Assembly: GCF_963675165.1 (NCBI RefSeq)
Contig: NC_087377.1
Coordinates: 11,456,632 to 11,520,631 of the forward strand
Reading direction: 5' to 3'
Origin: Halichondria panicea
Lineage: Eukaryota > Porifera > Demospongiae > Suberitida > Halichondriidae
DNA: 64,000 bases
Part shown: piece after piece, positions 10,918 to 23,540 of the stretch
Position numbering within the stretch: the first letter of the stretch is position 1
Layout: each line of letters starts with the position of its first letter
Notes under the pieces: generated by a model
What the model was told of the DNA's origin: nothing
Database searches by the model: none
Seen by the model: only the letters and a program-made list of their open reading frames with translations
Position numbers and translations under genes: made by a program

Positions 10918-13900
10918 CACTGTTAAAAATGTGGTGCTATTGTAACACCCAAAAGTGAGGTAAAACCATTGTACCAAATATGGCACTCATATGTTATTAA
11001 AACACTCATTTTGGAGTTGTAACAGCATGAAAATGTGCTGTACTTGCACTTTCTTGGAGTTACTGCAACTCCAAACTGTGTGTAACTTTTACAACTACAC
11101 CTACAATGGTGTTATTAAAGCACTGGGGATGGGTGCTGCTGTTACTACAGGTACAGTTGTCATTGCTACTCTTCATGCAAAGCATAAAATATTGCATGCA
11201 TGCTTATTGCAATTCTCGATAAGCTCATGCACTTGACTTAAATGACGTAACATAATTATAGCATGTGTATAATGATATGCATCACGATAGCATACAATAA
11301 AAGTATGAAGATATGTATGCCTATAACCTCATAAAGTGTTTAATAACTACGACCACAATACACTTAGGCAGTTCGGGACCTTAAAAATAAAAAATAAAAG
11401 GGTGCCATGCAGACATGCACGTGGGTACTAAAATGTCAAAAACATAGTACAAGAGTTTCATAGAATGAATCTACTTCATACACTTCTTTCTCTACGATGA
11501 CGAAGTAGTTCATTGATCCAGATTCAATAGCACTTTTTCTACCTTGAACGAACGTTGCATGTCATCCACCTGCATGTATATATTATGATGGGATAAGGAT
11601 GGGGCTCACAAAAACAGTAGGCAGTGATATAAGTGAGTAGGAGACAATTATTCAAATAAGCCGAAAGCCTAACACTTTAACAACTGTTGTCACCTCTTCC
11701 AAATATCCAGTGTGCATGCATTACTGTGTATAATTATATATGTATGATGACAGGGTTATTCTCGTTATAATAAGCATATACCCCCCCACACAGGATGAAT
11801 TCAAGGGCAATAGAAGAATCTGTTCTCAAGTATCAAGTATTTGTAACTGTTTATGCATTACATACGTGGAGCAGCAGCTTGACAAATATCATTTGTACTG
11901 TATCCTTCTTCTTACAGTATTATCTTCAGAACTGAATAAAAAAAAATGTGTTTGAAGATATAGGTTTCTATTTACCATTAGATTGTGACTGCACCAGTGA
12001 CTGCATAGTCTTCGACCAGCTCCTGTAGCTTAACATTGTTCTCTTTTGTTCGAATTCTTTCCAATTTACCTCAAAAGTAAATCTATAGGTATCTTTTCCT
12101 GTAATTTCAAAAAATTCTATTACTACTGCAAACATTTACAGCTATATGCTTGAACACAATAATGATTAATAGTGAACTTACATAGACATAATCGGTCAGT
12201 GATGGATAGAAGGTAAGTATATACGCACATCTGTAACTGCTGGTCGATCATATCACTCCTGATAGCACCTTTGTTACGCTTTGTTTTTGGACTATTCCTT
12301 TTAAAGAGCAGTGGTTTATCTTTGGACAGATATTGAATCTCAATTTGCGACGCATATTCTTTAACCTCGTTTAAATAGCTCGACTCCATGAACCCTGCAT
12401 GAAAAGAGTACCTATAGCTCTTACGATGCGATAATTTTGTAAGAAACAACCATTATCTTGTTGTCATTGGAAATTAATTTAACAATAATTGGAAGACAAA
12501 AATTATAATTATGATGATTTGTATGCAAATGTAGATACGTGTGAAAAACCAGTCTGACAGGAAAGTGTTCCTAACGCTCAACATACATCTAACTGACGGA
12601 CACGTGCCCACAAAGCCCAACATATCAGACTGACAGACAAGTGCCCACAAAGCCCAACATATCAGACTGACGGACAGCTGCCCACAAAGCCCAACATATC
12701 ACACTGACGGACAGCTGCCCACAAAGCCCAACATATCAGACTGACGGACAGCTGCCCACAAAGCCCAACATATCAGACTGACGGACAGCTGCCCACAAAG
12801 CCCAGCATATCAGACGGACGGACAGCTGCCCACAAAGCCCAACATATCAGACTGACGGACAGCTGCCCATAAAGCCCAGCATATCAAACGGACGGACAGC
12901 TGTCCACAAAGCCCAGCATATCAGACGGACGGACAGCTGCCCACAAAGCCCAACATATCAGACTGACGGACAGCTGCCCACAAAGCCCAACATATCAGAC
13001 TGACGGACAGCTGCCCACAAAGCCCAACAAGAATTATTATATAGTTACAATTATAGTAGTGAGTAGTAGACTTGCAGTCTGTCTATGTCAAGCTTTTTAG
13101 CACAACAATGGTTTTGCAGCAACTTACTCTATAGTTCCGAGTCAAAGCAGTGTGCCATCTTGCAGTGTAGTACATCTAGCAACTTAGTCCATGTAGTACC
13201 AGAGCACAGTACAGAGCTAGAGTAGGCCTGGCGCCTTCGTACAGTTAAGGTGCACGCAGCTGTGTGCAGAGACTCTCATGCAGGCAGCTGTCTATCACAA
13301 GGTTCACGTGAGATCAGTGCTGCACGTCTACCACCCACGTTTTGTTTTGTTTATGTAGTCTTGGCTACCCACCACGCATTTGAGTCTGTGCTCATCAATT
13401 AATTATGATCATATCATCAGTGTATGCCCTTGCATGGAAGAGGGGAGGGGTGGGAGCAAAGTAAGAGTTAAATTTGCAGGGCAACTGTACGAGTAGAAAG
13501 AACACACTATAAGCCAGCTACTTTGCTAAATACAGGATGTATGATTCAGTTTCAGACGATTGAATTGTTAATAATTATTGTTGGGCATTAATTTGTCCGT
13601 TAGCGTGACATGCACATAGTCTAGTCCTCAATAGATGTTGCAACTTCAAACACATAGTTTTACAGTAACTAATAATGATAACTAGTACTGGTTCATCACA
13701 TAAGTTATAAATACTGAATAGCTAAAATATTGCCGGTACACTTGAAAAGTGCACTAATTTTTTCTTGGAAAGTTCCTCACAGGGCCGATTGTTCCGTCAT
13801 CAGTACAAGTGTGCTGCTTCACCCCTGTATACATAATTACGCATGTGATTAAAATTTATACTGAATAAGTATAATAAATAAGGTGACTATAATTATAATC

Positions 13901-14334
13901 TACTTGCATGCTTGAATACAAAGGTATAATAATTATACCAGATTCAACTATTTTAATGGAACGGGTTTGTTACTATATAAGCAACTATTTATTTACACAT
14001 GCAACTACACGAATCATTATAGACTGGCCTTGATTTGCATGCAGGTGATTTGTAGAGGTGCTTACATTGCACCATGTATAGTGCTACAATCACACAATTC
14101 TTATTTGAGTAACACCATCTGTAGTTAGAGTAATATGATTTTAACAACTAGGTAAGTGCATGCACAACACTGTTTAAAGTGTTCCACAAGCACTTTTAAG
14201 TGTATAATAGCACCCTTTATTGTTCTAGTAACACGTAGCAGTTACGACTGCACTCTTAGTGTTGTGATAGCACCATTAGGTGAGTGTTGGCAGAGCACTT
14301 TGGGTGCTATTGTAACTACCCATTTTTAACAGTG
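10918..14334. mobile_element. 3.4-kb non-autonomous element with TA duplication
   Basis: The left end CACTGTTAAAAATGTGGTGC and the right end form an inverted repeat of about 40 bp (the right reads CATTTTTAACAGTG before TA), flanked by TA on both sides. Subterminal regions contain degenerate short repeats around GGTGCTATTGTAAC. The interior has the 37-bp minisatellite and no convincing gene. It could also be two separate short elements that captured the DNA between them. Confidence 0.6.
12549..13030. repeat. 37-bp minisatellite, about 12-13 copies
   Basis: The unit contains CAGACTGACGGACAGCTG followed by CCCACAAAGCCCAACATAT. Copies differ by a few substitutions and run directly head to tail, with the first units most diverged. 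There are no unique spacers, so it is not a CRISPR array. It lies inside the 10918-14334 element. Confidence 0.9.
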
Positions 14335-14715
14335 TAATTATAATATTGCTTATATCTATACCACACATACAATTAAGTTATGTTACTTTCATCCCATACC
14401 CCACTGACTGTACCATAAACATCTATAGCCTACAGTAAGACGTACATCACATACCATATTAAATTATTAAACAGAAGTTACAATCTTTCCTTTTGGCATG
14501 CATAAAAACTCCAGATTGGAACTTTAAAACCACTCGTACAATTATATATGGTAAATTAGTACTAAACACAACAGACACAACGTTTTATATGCATGTAATA
14601 CCCACACCCAATAACCCACTGTCTCATGACAGGAGCACATAGCAATAGGTAAAGATGTCACAATTAGCTTTTGCACTATTACTTGTCTCTATAATTATGT
14701 CCTGTTAAAATAATG

Positions 14716-15484
14716 TAGACTCGCAAGCCACTCCCTTTTCTCTGATTGGACGGGGGCGGGAGAAAAGGGACTGGTGACTCTGGGACACATTTTGTGTCTC
14801 TACCAGAATTTGGGTAGAGATTATTCATTGATTTTTCCACGTGATCCAAAAATTGCGTGAGGTTAAGTAGAATTGCGTAGCCTGCAAAAGTGATCGCGGG
14901 CTTCTTAGCTACAGTTTAAGAATGGATGCTAGTGCTAGAAAAGAGAAGATGATGGAGTAATAACATCATCAGGCATTCAGCTAGGATATAGTCATCTAAG
15001 ACACCAGCAGAGATTAGCTTGTTTTAGTTTTACGTGATGAGAACTGGCAGCCGAAAGTCATTGGTTGCCTAAAGCTTTTAATAACCTGTACAATACAAGA
15101 CAGATAATGGCAGACGGCAGCAGTTGAATTGAGAGTAGTCAGACTTGTACAAGCTGTCTTAAATCGCTGCCACTCCTCGGTTCAAAGAAGGACTGCCAAG
15201 ATTTCTACGTTCATCAGCTGTTCCATGCTAATCCACAAGTTGTGGCACAACAGACACTGGTACAAGGATCTATAAAATCAAAAGGCTGGCTAGATAGATC
15301 TGTAGCTGTATACTTGTCTTCTGTGTGTCTTTAGCTTTTGACAGATCAGAATAAATTGGATAATTTGCACGTGACATTAATATTTAATAGCATTCCTGAT
15401 TTACACAAGCTGTAGCCCAGAGTCACCAGTCCCTTTTCTCCCGCCCCCGTCCAATCAGAGAAAAGGGAGTGGCTTGCGAGTCTA
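14716..15484. mobile_element. MITE with 9-bp duplication abutting the start codon of receptor copy 2
   Basis: Terminal inverted repeats of about 70 bp (TAGACTCGCAAGCCACTCCC at left, its complement at right). The perfect 9-bp duplication AAAATAATG is at 14707-14715 and 15485-15493, and the right copy includes the ATG at 15491. A partial second copy lies at about 31085-31440. A 9-bp duplication is typical of Mutator-like elements; no transposase is present. Confidence 0.9.
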
Positions 15485-15490
15485 AAAATA

Positions 15491-17460
15491 ATGATGGTGA
15501 ACTTGTTAGTGATCAACTTCAAGTATCTTCTGTTAGTGGTGATGATTAACTCTCAGATGGGAGGTATGAATAACAACTGAAGAGTGTATTTGGATGTTTG
15601 ATTGAACCTGTTCCATTTCAACAGAGGCCTCTCTAGTGTCCAACACGAGTGTGGCGTGTCCTGAAGAGGCAGTTCTGTTCACATGCTCTGGTACTGGTAC
15701 TGCATTGAGATGGCAAGTGGAACCTCCAGCAGAATGTGGGTTGATGTCAGTACAAAGTACAATCTTCATTGGTTCTGATGTTGGTCGAAGGGACACATTT
15801 CGATCTGGAGTGATAATGTTTGAGGCTGTTCTTGTGATCAATGATGGTGGAACTCTGACGTCCACTCTCATCAACCTCAGTGAAGTGTCTGTACTGGATG
15901 GTAGCAATGTCACCTGTTCTGTTTTCAATTTAAATAGTATTAATGTTGAACTACAGACAATATTGGTTGCTGGTGAGTAGCTATTATATCTTTATTATCA
16001 ATCTAGCACTGCTTATGTTTACACACAGGTAATTCAACTTCTCCATTAAACCCCAATATATCCTCCTCTCTAAATCAACCCAGCTCATCCATTGTCTCTC
16101 TGAATTGGGACCCTCCCTCCTCTACTGGTGGTGTATCTGTCAGCTATGTCCTCATCATCTCCCCAACACCTCTCTCCGGGTCACCAGTCACCGTGGAGAC
16201 TATCTCGGCACAGATAACTGTCTCCTACAACGCTCCCTACAATCTAACAATCAGAGCTGTCAACTGTGTTGGAATGAGTGAAACTAGAATTGTGAATCTG
16301 GGTAAGTTATTTATGATCATAATACATTGTTTACATTCCTTCTCTGTAATACACAGTGGTGTGCCCCACACCGTCTACTGTGCTGCTGGTGTGACCATCA
16401 CCAACACACCTCCTGTCACTATTGGTGGATCCATGCTCACCTTCACTTGCAGTGGAGACAGTGAAGTGAGAACCTCAACCTGTGGCAGTAGTGGGTGGTC
16501 TCCTAACCCTGGGACCTTTGACTGTGGCATTCCACGGCCAGTTACAGGTATCATACATGCATGGGCAATTAACTCTCTAAAAGGAATGTTGATCTCATGC
16601 ATTAGATCCCCCAGTCACCTGTGGTTCTCCTGCTGCACCGTCTAGAGGTAGTGTGGACATCAGTAGTAGGACACCACCCTTCTCACTGGGTTCAGAGGTC
16701 ATCTATCGCTGTGATGAGGGACTATTCCCCCCTGATGTGAGAACCAGCATATGTACTGATGTAGAGGGTAGTGGAGAGTGGGTGGAGAATCCTGGGAGCT
16801 TGGTGTGCAGGGAGAGGCCAGGTAAAACGTAGCTGTTTAGAGGCAATTTTTTGATTCCTTTGAAAAAGTTCATTCTATATACGTACAATTGTATTAGCTT
16901 ACGTTGACCGTCCATATAGTCAACTGCTCTCTTCCTGCTGAGCCCTGCAACAGTGCTATAGTGGACTATGAGAGGTTGAACGACACAGTGTTGGAGGGAA
17001 CAGTGCTGACTTACCAGTGTGACAATGGACTATCACTGACTGGACCCAACAACATCACTTGCACTAATGCTGGAGTCTGGAGCACTGAGCCTGAGGCAAT
17101 GAAGTGTGTACTTATGACTGAAGGTGATGAGCTTTGTAATTGTTTGCTATCCCATAGTACCTGCATATACGTATACTATCTCATCTCACAGTTTCTACTG
17201 TTGCTCCCTTGTTCTCCACTTTTGAAACTGTCGCTATCAGTGTGGTCATCACTTTCATTATCACTATAGTCATTGGATTCCTCACTGGACTCCTAGTGAT
17301 ACATGTTTTCTCTCGTAAGAAGGCGGTATACTCCCCAGCAACTGAAGGACAAACTAGTGTAAGAACCACTGCACCAGCTGGTCCTGTTTATGAGGAGGTG
17401 TCACCTAAAGAGGAGATAGAACTGACCACTAACCAGGCGTATGGACCGGTAGGACTGTGA
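15491..17460 (+). CDS. Receptor copy 2: Ig-FN3-CCP3-TM with tyrosine tail, one frameshift in CCP1
   Basis: Exons: 15491-15563 (signal peptide MMVNLLVINFKYLLLVVMI), 15625-15972 (Ig: TSVACPEE, VLFTCSG, LRWQVEPP, SNVTCSV), 16029-16301 (FN3: SIVSLNWDPPSSTGG, YNLTIRAVN), 16357-16547 (CCP1), 16606-16821 (CCP2: VTCGSPAAPSRGSVD), 16920-17123 (CCP3: VNCSLPAEP, GLSLTGPNNITC), 17192-17460 (TM near ISVVITFIITIVIGFLTGLL, then the tail). The tail has three tyrosines: VYSP, VYEEVSP and the NQAYGPVGL end. All introns are phase 1 and all exons keep frame except CCP1, which is 191 nt instead of a multiple of three. Skipping CCP1 gives a 460-residue open protein. Probably a type I surface receptor; the ligand is unknown. 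Confidence 0.85.
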
Positions 17461-17749
17461 ACTGTGTATTTTATTTTCCACCCAACATTAGCTATATAAT
17501 TATTTTATAGTCAGCATGCTCGTTTAAGTTAGATTAGTACAACTTTACGTTGTATAGTTTGAGCATAAGTACATCTGTTCATTAAAACCATCACATGTTT
17601 TATCAACAAAATAAGCAACAATTAATCTAAAGGAAATGAATCACAGCACATACATAAATATTGGTACTGAAACAGCATAATTATCATGACTGAAGTTAGG
17701 ATAATTAAGTGACTGCATGTATATACAGTGAAACCTCCAGGTTTCAATA

Positions 17750-17954
17750 CCGTATAGAGGGTAATTTTCGTGGGGCAAAATATTCGTGGTTTTTGTGGTT
17801 GAGGGTCTGACCACGAATATTTACCCACGAATGAAGCGAACTTGCCTACCTTTACCTACAGTGCAAGCTCCAACCACGAAAGTATTACCCACGAAATGTC
17901 TCAATATTGCTTAACCACAAATATTTTGTCCCCCTAAAATTACCCGCTACACGG
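17750..17954. repeat. MITE, CCGTATAGCG family
   Basis: TA-flanked; starts CCGTATAGAGGGTAATTTTC and ends with the inverted form. It lies in the spacer between receptor copies 2 and 3. Confidence 0.8.
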
Positions 17955-19427
17955 TAGCCATCTATAAATGCTTTATGAGTCAATCTCTGCGGACAATGCA
18001 ATTTAGTATTGGAGCATTGCTATACTTCTCTAATTCAGTTTGAAAAGATGTGCGAGACTGTCTATAATAGCAAGTTGAGGTTGACGGTTGGAGGTATTGC
18101 ACTAGCCTCGAGACCAGGCCGTTCGTTGTCTGAAAGAACGCTCGGTCAAGTTCCAATGTACAACTTGTCTAATTGATCCAGGAATTTCTGGGACCGATAA
18201 TTGCCCGCACAAGGTGTATTACCCATGAATATCATTATGATCATTTAATTGGTTTATGACAAGTGAGACAATGAAAGTGGTTGAGATTATGTAATGACTA
18301 TCTTGCCCTACATTAGCTTATGGAGAAATCAAATGCAGAGTAGCATGCTATAGCTATAATAATTATGCTACTTGATTGTTTACTCAATAATTATAATGGT
18401 TACGATTGTTTTTGTAACAGTTTTGCTTTCAACCTTTATGATCACAGCAGTTTTTATCAGGATTATCTTGCTGTCCCAAGTAGGTGGACACAACACACAG
18501 TTGCAGAAGCTGAACAACACCTTGCGTATATTCTTCATTGCATGCTGCAGCCTTATATCTGTTTGGAAGTTGTTCCATTAATGATCCTTACCCACCCACA
18601 CGGCCTGGCCCATGGGGGGGGGGGGGGGAGGCCGGGGAAAGAGAGAAAGATCCTAGCTCTCTTAATTTTGCCCCCGAGCTATTAGGTACTGGCCCCCAGA
18701 CTATCCCAGAGCACGCAGCAAAATCTTGGTCCACACCACTCCTCTGAGTCCTCAGAGACACCATCACTGTCCCTTACCCGTCGTCCTGCAGGTGGTATCT
18801 CGCACGGCAGCGCTCAGGCTCCGCCGGATTGGTTTAATAGGTCGGAATTGTCCTCTTGTAACTTGTCTCATTCATGCACATCTTCATAATCATGGCAATC
18901 TTACACAAAACAGTAGCAATAGAAATATATAGTGGTACAACAATTATAAGCACAGCAGATCTTTGAACCTGCAAAAGAGAAAAATTAATGTTGAAGAAAT
19001 AAAACTCGTGAATATTTATTTATGAGGAACCACAATAATTATGCTTAAATTAACAGTAATGCTCACTGAAGCCAGCTGCAACTCATATCATCCAAGACGG
19101 TAAAGATCCACTACACAATGAGTGAGACAAGACTACTGTTCTAAAGGGTCTTGCAATCTACAACCATTATTTGCACAGTAGGGCGTGCCCCGAAAATGCG
19201 CGCCCGTGTGTTTCCTTGACTTTTGCATCAGCACCCTACTTGATATCCGCCACTGATGAATATTATATAAAAGCTATTGCTAATAGCTAGTATTAGCTTT
19301 ATAATAGCTTTGAAACTTCCATTGAGGCGGTGATTTCATTATCCTATAATTATAACCGGTGGGATACTGAGTGCGCGCAGAGGTAGTTAATTCTAAATAC
19401 AAGTCTTGTAACAAGGACGCTGGACCG
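17955..19427. other. Spacer between receptor copies 2 and 3
   Basis: No supported gene. It holds a G-run (18614-18628), a repeat scrap with CTAGCCTCGAGACCAGGCCG at 18103, and AT-rich sequence upstream of copy 3. The open frames here lack domains and splice context. Confidence 0.5.
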
Positions 19428-21693
19428 ATGTTTGCTCTCACTCTAGTATTGTTAACTTTTTTATGGCAACAGGTAGAAGGTAGGCCTATGCCTTGACTTA
19501 TCACATGTATAATTATGTATAGTAGTGTAATTAAGTCCGCTCTAACTAGATCTAGTAAGCCTTTAATAAGTGAAAAAGTAAACATTATAATTATTCCATA
19601 GAGGATATAATTTTATACCATTGATTAAAGAGTTCAACTATCTTTTGTATATAGCAACTTTGACACCCAACTCCACTGTGTGGTGTCCTGACGACACTGT
19701 AAACTTCACCTGTACTGTATGGGAAATCACTCTACCAGGTCAAGGAGCCGATATCACTATCACCTTGAGTTCTGTCAACATTGATGTGACACAAGGAGTA
19801 TTTCATGATATTCTCACTGACACTGGCACTTGGCACTTGGGGAATGGTTACTGCCACTCTCATCTCACTGTCTCAGGCATCTACTGTGAATGGTTATATG
19901 GTATCGTGTGGTGGAGTGAGCTCACAAGAGAGTTCTCTCACTGTCACTGTGGCTGGTGAGTTATTTGTTTGTAACATGACGTTGTGATTAATGGATCCAC
20001 AGATCCACCCTCCCCTCAACTTAACACAGAAGTATCCTCCACTAAAAATCAACCCAGTTCTTCTAATATCACTCTGGACTGGGAAGCTCCCTCCTCTACT
20101 GGTGGTGTGTCTGTCAGCTATTTCCTCACCATCTCCCCAACACCGGTACCTCTCTCTGGATCACCAATCATAGTGGAGACCACCTTTGCACAAATAGTTG
20201 TCTCCTACAACACTCCCTACAATGTGACCATCAGAGCTGTCAACTGTGCTGGAATGAGTCAAGAAAGTCAAATTGTGGATCTAAGTAAGCCATTTCATGG
20301 TCATAAAACATACATATAATTATACTCGTTCCTTATCTTTAAATCAATGCAGTGATATGCCCTACACCATCTACTGCTGTTGGGATGCTTATCACCAACA
20401 CACCTCCTGTCACTATTGGTGGATCCATGCTCACCTTCACTTGCAGTGGAGACAGTGAAGTGAGAACCTCAACCTGTGGTAGTAGTGGGTGGTCTCCTGA
20501 CCCTGAGACCTTCGACTGAAGCAGTCCAGTTACAGGTATCATACATGGGCACTATCTAAAAGAAATGTTGATCTCATGCATTAGTTCCCCAAGTCAGCTG
20601 TGGTTCTCCTGCTATACCATCTAGAGGTAGTTTGGACATCAATGGTGGGACACCACCCTTCTCACTGAGTTCACAAGTCATCTATCGCTGTGATGAGGGA
20701 CTGTTCCCTCCTGATGTGAGGACCAGCACATGCACTGATGTGGGGGGTAGGGGAGAGTGGGTGGACAATCCTGGGAGCTTGGTGTGCAGAGAGAGGCCAG
20801 GTGAAATGTAGTTGGGCCAAGCCAACTTCTAGGCAGGCCAGTAAAAAAATCTGGAGAGTGGGAGTTTTTAGACTCTTAAATTGTTAGGCTTCCTAAACCA
20901 CACTGAGTTTTGTGGTAACCTTATGGAGTGGGTGGTTGTGGGTGTTTTTTAGCAAAAAGTGACTCGCTTGCATTCGTGAAGCGTGTAATTAAGTTGGCTT
21001 GGCCTTGTTCAGAGGATTTTTGATTTCCTTCATTCTATAATTTCTATGACTTGTATTAGCTTACTTTCGTTCCACACTTTCTTAGTATTCAATGGCAGGT
21101 TATTGAGTGCTCGTGTTGAGCTGATTGAGATACAAACATGTACTCATAGTCATTATCTGACCGTCCCTATAGTCAACTGCTCTCTTCCTCTTGAGCCTTG
21201 CAACGGTGGTATAGTGGACTATGAGAGGTTGAACGAGATAGTGTCGGAGGAAACAGTGCTGACTTACCAGTGTGACAGTAGACTCTCACTGACTGGACCT
21301 AACAACGTCACTTGCACTAATGCTGGAGTCTGGAGCACAGAGCCTGAGGCAATCATTTGTGTACTTATGACCGAAGGTGATGAGCTTTGTAATTGTTTGC
21401 TATCTACTATATTCCATCTCACAGTTTCTACTGTCGCTCCTTTGTTCTCCACTTCTGCAACTGTCGCTATCAGTGTGGTCATCACTTTCATTCTCACTCT
21501 AGTCATTGGATTCCTCACTGGACTCCTAGTGATGCATGTTTTCTCTCATAAGAAAGCAGTGTACTCCCCGGCAACTGAAGGACAAGTTAACGTAGGACCC
21601 ACTACACTAGCTGGTCCTGTTTATGAAGAGGTGTCACCCAAAGAGAAGATTGAACTGAACACTAACTAGGCGTATGGACCAATAGGACTGTGA
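19428..21693 (+). pseudogene. Receptor copy 3: Ig-FN3-CCP3-TM-tail with three lesions
   Basis: Exons: 19428-19479 (signal peptide MFALTLVLLTFLWQQV), 19655-19955 (Ig), 20003-20284 (FN3: NITLDWEAPSSTGG), 20353-20535 (CCP1: VTIGGSMLTFTCSG), 20585-20800 (CCP2: VSCGSPAIPSRGS), 21173-21376 (CCP3: VNCSLPLEPCNGG), 21425-21693 (TM and tail). Lesions: the Ig exon is 301 nt and changes frame between TPNSTVWCPDDTV and TLISLSQASTVNG; CCP1 ends in an in-frame TGA (20517-20519) where copy 2 has Cys; the tail has TAG at 21667-21669, removing the last AYGPIGL motif. Other splice sites and phases match copy 2 exactly. It is a recent tandem duplicate now decaying, unless some lesions are assembly errors. Confidence 0.85.
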
Positions 21694-22369
21694 ACCTCGT
21701 TCACTCTTTATTTTAATATTCAATAGCAATAAAACTTTCATTATTATACCGTGGTTTTTCTGACTTCCTCAATCGAGTAATAAAATCTTTTGAACCAAAC
21801 TCGAAAGTTATTATAACTACGTCTCGGTGCATGTGTGGTAGTATGTGCATTATATATACCTTATAGCTCTCAATAATCTATTGTTTTTCTTGCAGCTTTC
21901 ATTAGTAAACAATACATGTAGCACTGCATCTGTTCACATAACAGAAAAACAACAGAATTTATTGTCAGACTTGTCCAGATTCCTGTAGCAAATATAAATC
22001 ACAGCACATAAAGCATTTGTAATTATTATTAACGAGTCTCGCTATGTTTTGCTTCACTAGAGACTCGTGCAAGGTTTACCATGATAATTATTTGCAAGTG
22101 GCAAGACCGCATGCAATTACCACAATATCATTAATAGCGACGTAGCACTAGAAACTCTATGTATCACATGCAGTATCCTGATGTCACGAAAACCGCAGCG
22201 ACTTAGAATCTTATCTGATATGCTGACTGTGCAACACGAGTCTCTACACAAGTGTGTGTGAGGGGGGTTAGTATTATCAGGGGCTCATAAATAAGAGAAG
22301 GAAAGTTAAATTATACTCTGGGATCACGTTTCCTAATTGCCTGTAGTAACCTATAATTTGCTTCGTCTG
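21694..22369. other. Spacer after receptor copy 3, no gene seen
   Basis: AT-rich, no supported exon. TTTTAATATTCAATAGCAATAAAA just after the copy 3 stop contains AATAAA and may be its polyadenylation signal. Confidence 0.45.
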
Positions 22370-23030
22370 TTACAGAACACAAAGGATTCGGAAGGTGATA
22401 CACTCCATACTAGCTAAACTGTAACAGGATTGTAAAATAAAACCAACCAGTTAGGTCCCATAATACAGTGTAGCTAGTATCTTTAAAGGTTTCTTAATGG
22501 AGCTTTCTTACTTGTAGCGTTGACAGTATATACACCTCAAATTATCAGTACAGTCTATATAGTCTATACAGTGTCTCACTCACTGGTGACGCTAGTGAGA
22601 GTTCAAAATCTGCAATGTGTATATGTACTGATCGTACAGACAAAGAGAGTAGGTGCACAGTGCCATACTGTTTACACTTAATTGAATATAAGCTGATGAA
22701 TAGCTTTTGAAAACATGTATTGTCACCAATATTATTATAGTTACAGTGTGGTAACGATAGTTTTTCTCACCTGTACTCGTCTGGGAACACAGGGCCAGAA
22801 GTGGTAGTTTACAGCTTGTAAACTATGTTTGTGCTTGCGAGTGTACATCATAGTTTACAATGTTGTTGAATTTTAGTTCATCTACAATAGTTTCCTTCAT
22901 AGTTTACAAAGAAAGTTGATAGTGTACAACGTTGTATACTACTGTAAATGAACTCTTTTGGCCCTGTGGAAGCATCTCAGGAAGTTGGCACAGGCCAGAC
23001 AGGTGACTAAACGAGGGGTGGGATATGCAC
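22370..23030. repeat. Duplicated segment, also at 33977-34650
   Basis: Long near-identity with 33977-34650 (shared words CCAGTTAGGTCCCATAATAC and AGCTAGTATCTT). This copy has lost the coding exon seen near 34261-34395 and carries an extra insertion at 22790-22966. Confidence 0.75.
22790..22966. mobile_element. hAT-like MITE, 177 bp
   Basis: The ends CAGGGCCAGAAG and CTTTTGGCCCTG are inverted repeats. The 8-bp flanks TGGGAACA and TGGAAGCA match at 6 of 8 positions. The paralogous segment near 34590 lacks this sequence, which supports an insertion. Internally rich in AGTTTACAA repeats. Confidence 0.6.
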
Positions 23031-23540
23031 TGATTTAAACATTGGTAGACTAACAGTCATCACGGAAACACTCCAACAGTACTAAAAAAAAGGAGTTCAG
23101 GGAATATAATACGTAAACCTCCATAGTTTTTTACGGCTTATTATCGAGGTCAGCATAAGAGCACTGTATCTCCGCTTTCGCGAAATTGAATTTGACCACC
23201 CTCTGAAAAATAACGTTAAGCTTACAGCCACTAAAAACTAGGTTAGAGTAGTTTTGAGAAAACCGATTTATTAGTGACCTCATAATTAGCTAAGTGACGG
23301 ACCCCTCGGTTACAGCTGGAATACACACAGACACAGACACACACACACAGTTAGCCTCGAGGCATAAAAAATGTGCAACAACTTAATTATTGCACACTTT
23401 ACTGAGCTTGAAGTAAATCATGCACATGATTGATGTCATTGGCTGTAGGTCACATGATCAGCAAATAATTTCAAATAAACTAAATCTAACATACATGTAA
23501 TATTGCATGGCTAGATAATAATTATAAACTGCACAAAGTT

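Noticed and set aside
12549-13030. CRISPR-like array of 37-bp repeats
   Set aside because: Repeats are contiguous with no unique spacers, in a eukaryotic, intron-rich context; it is a minisatellite.
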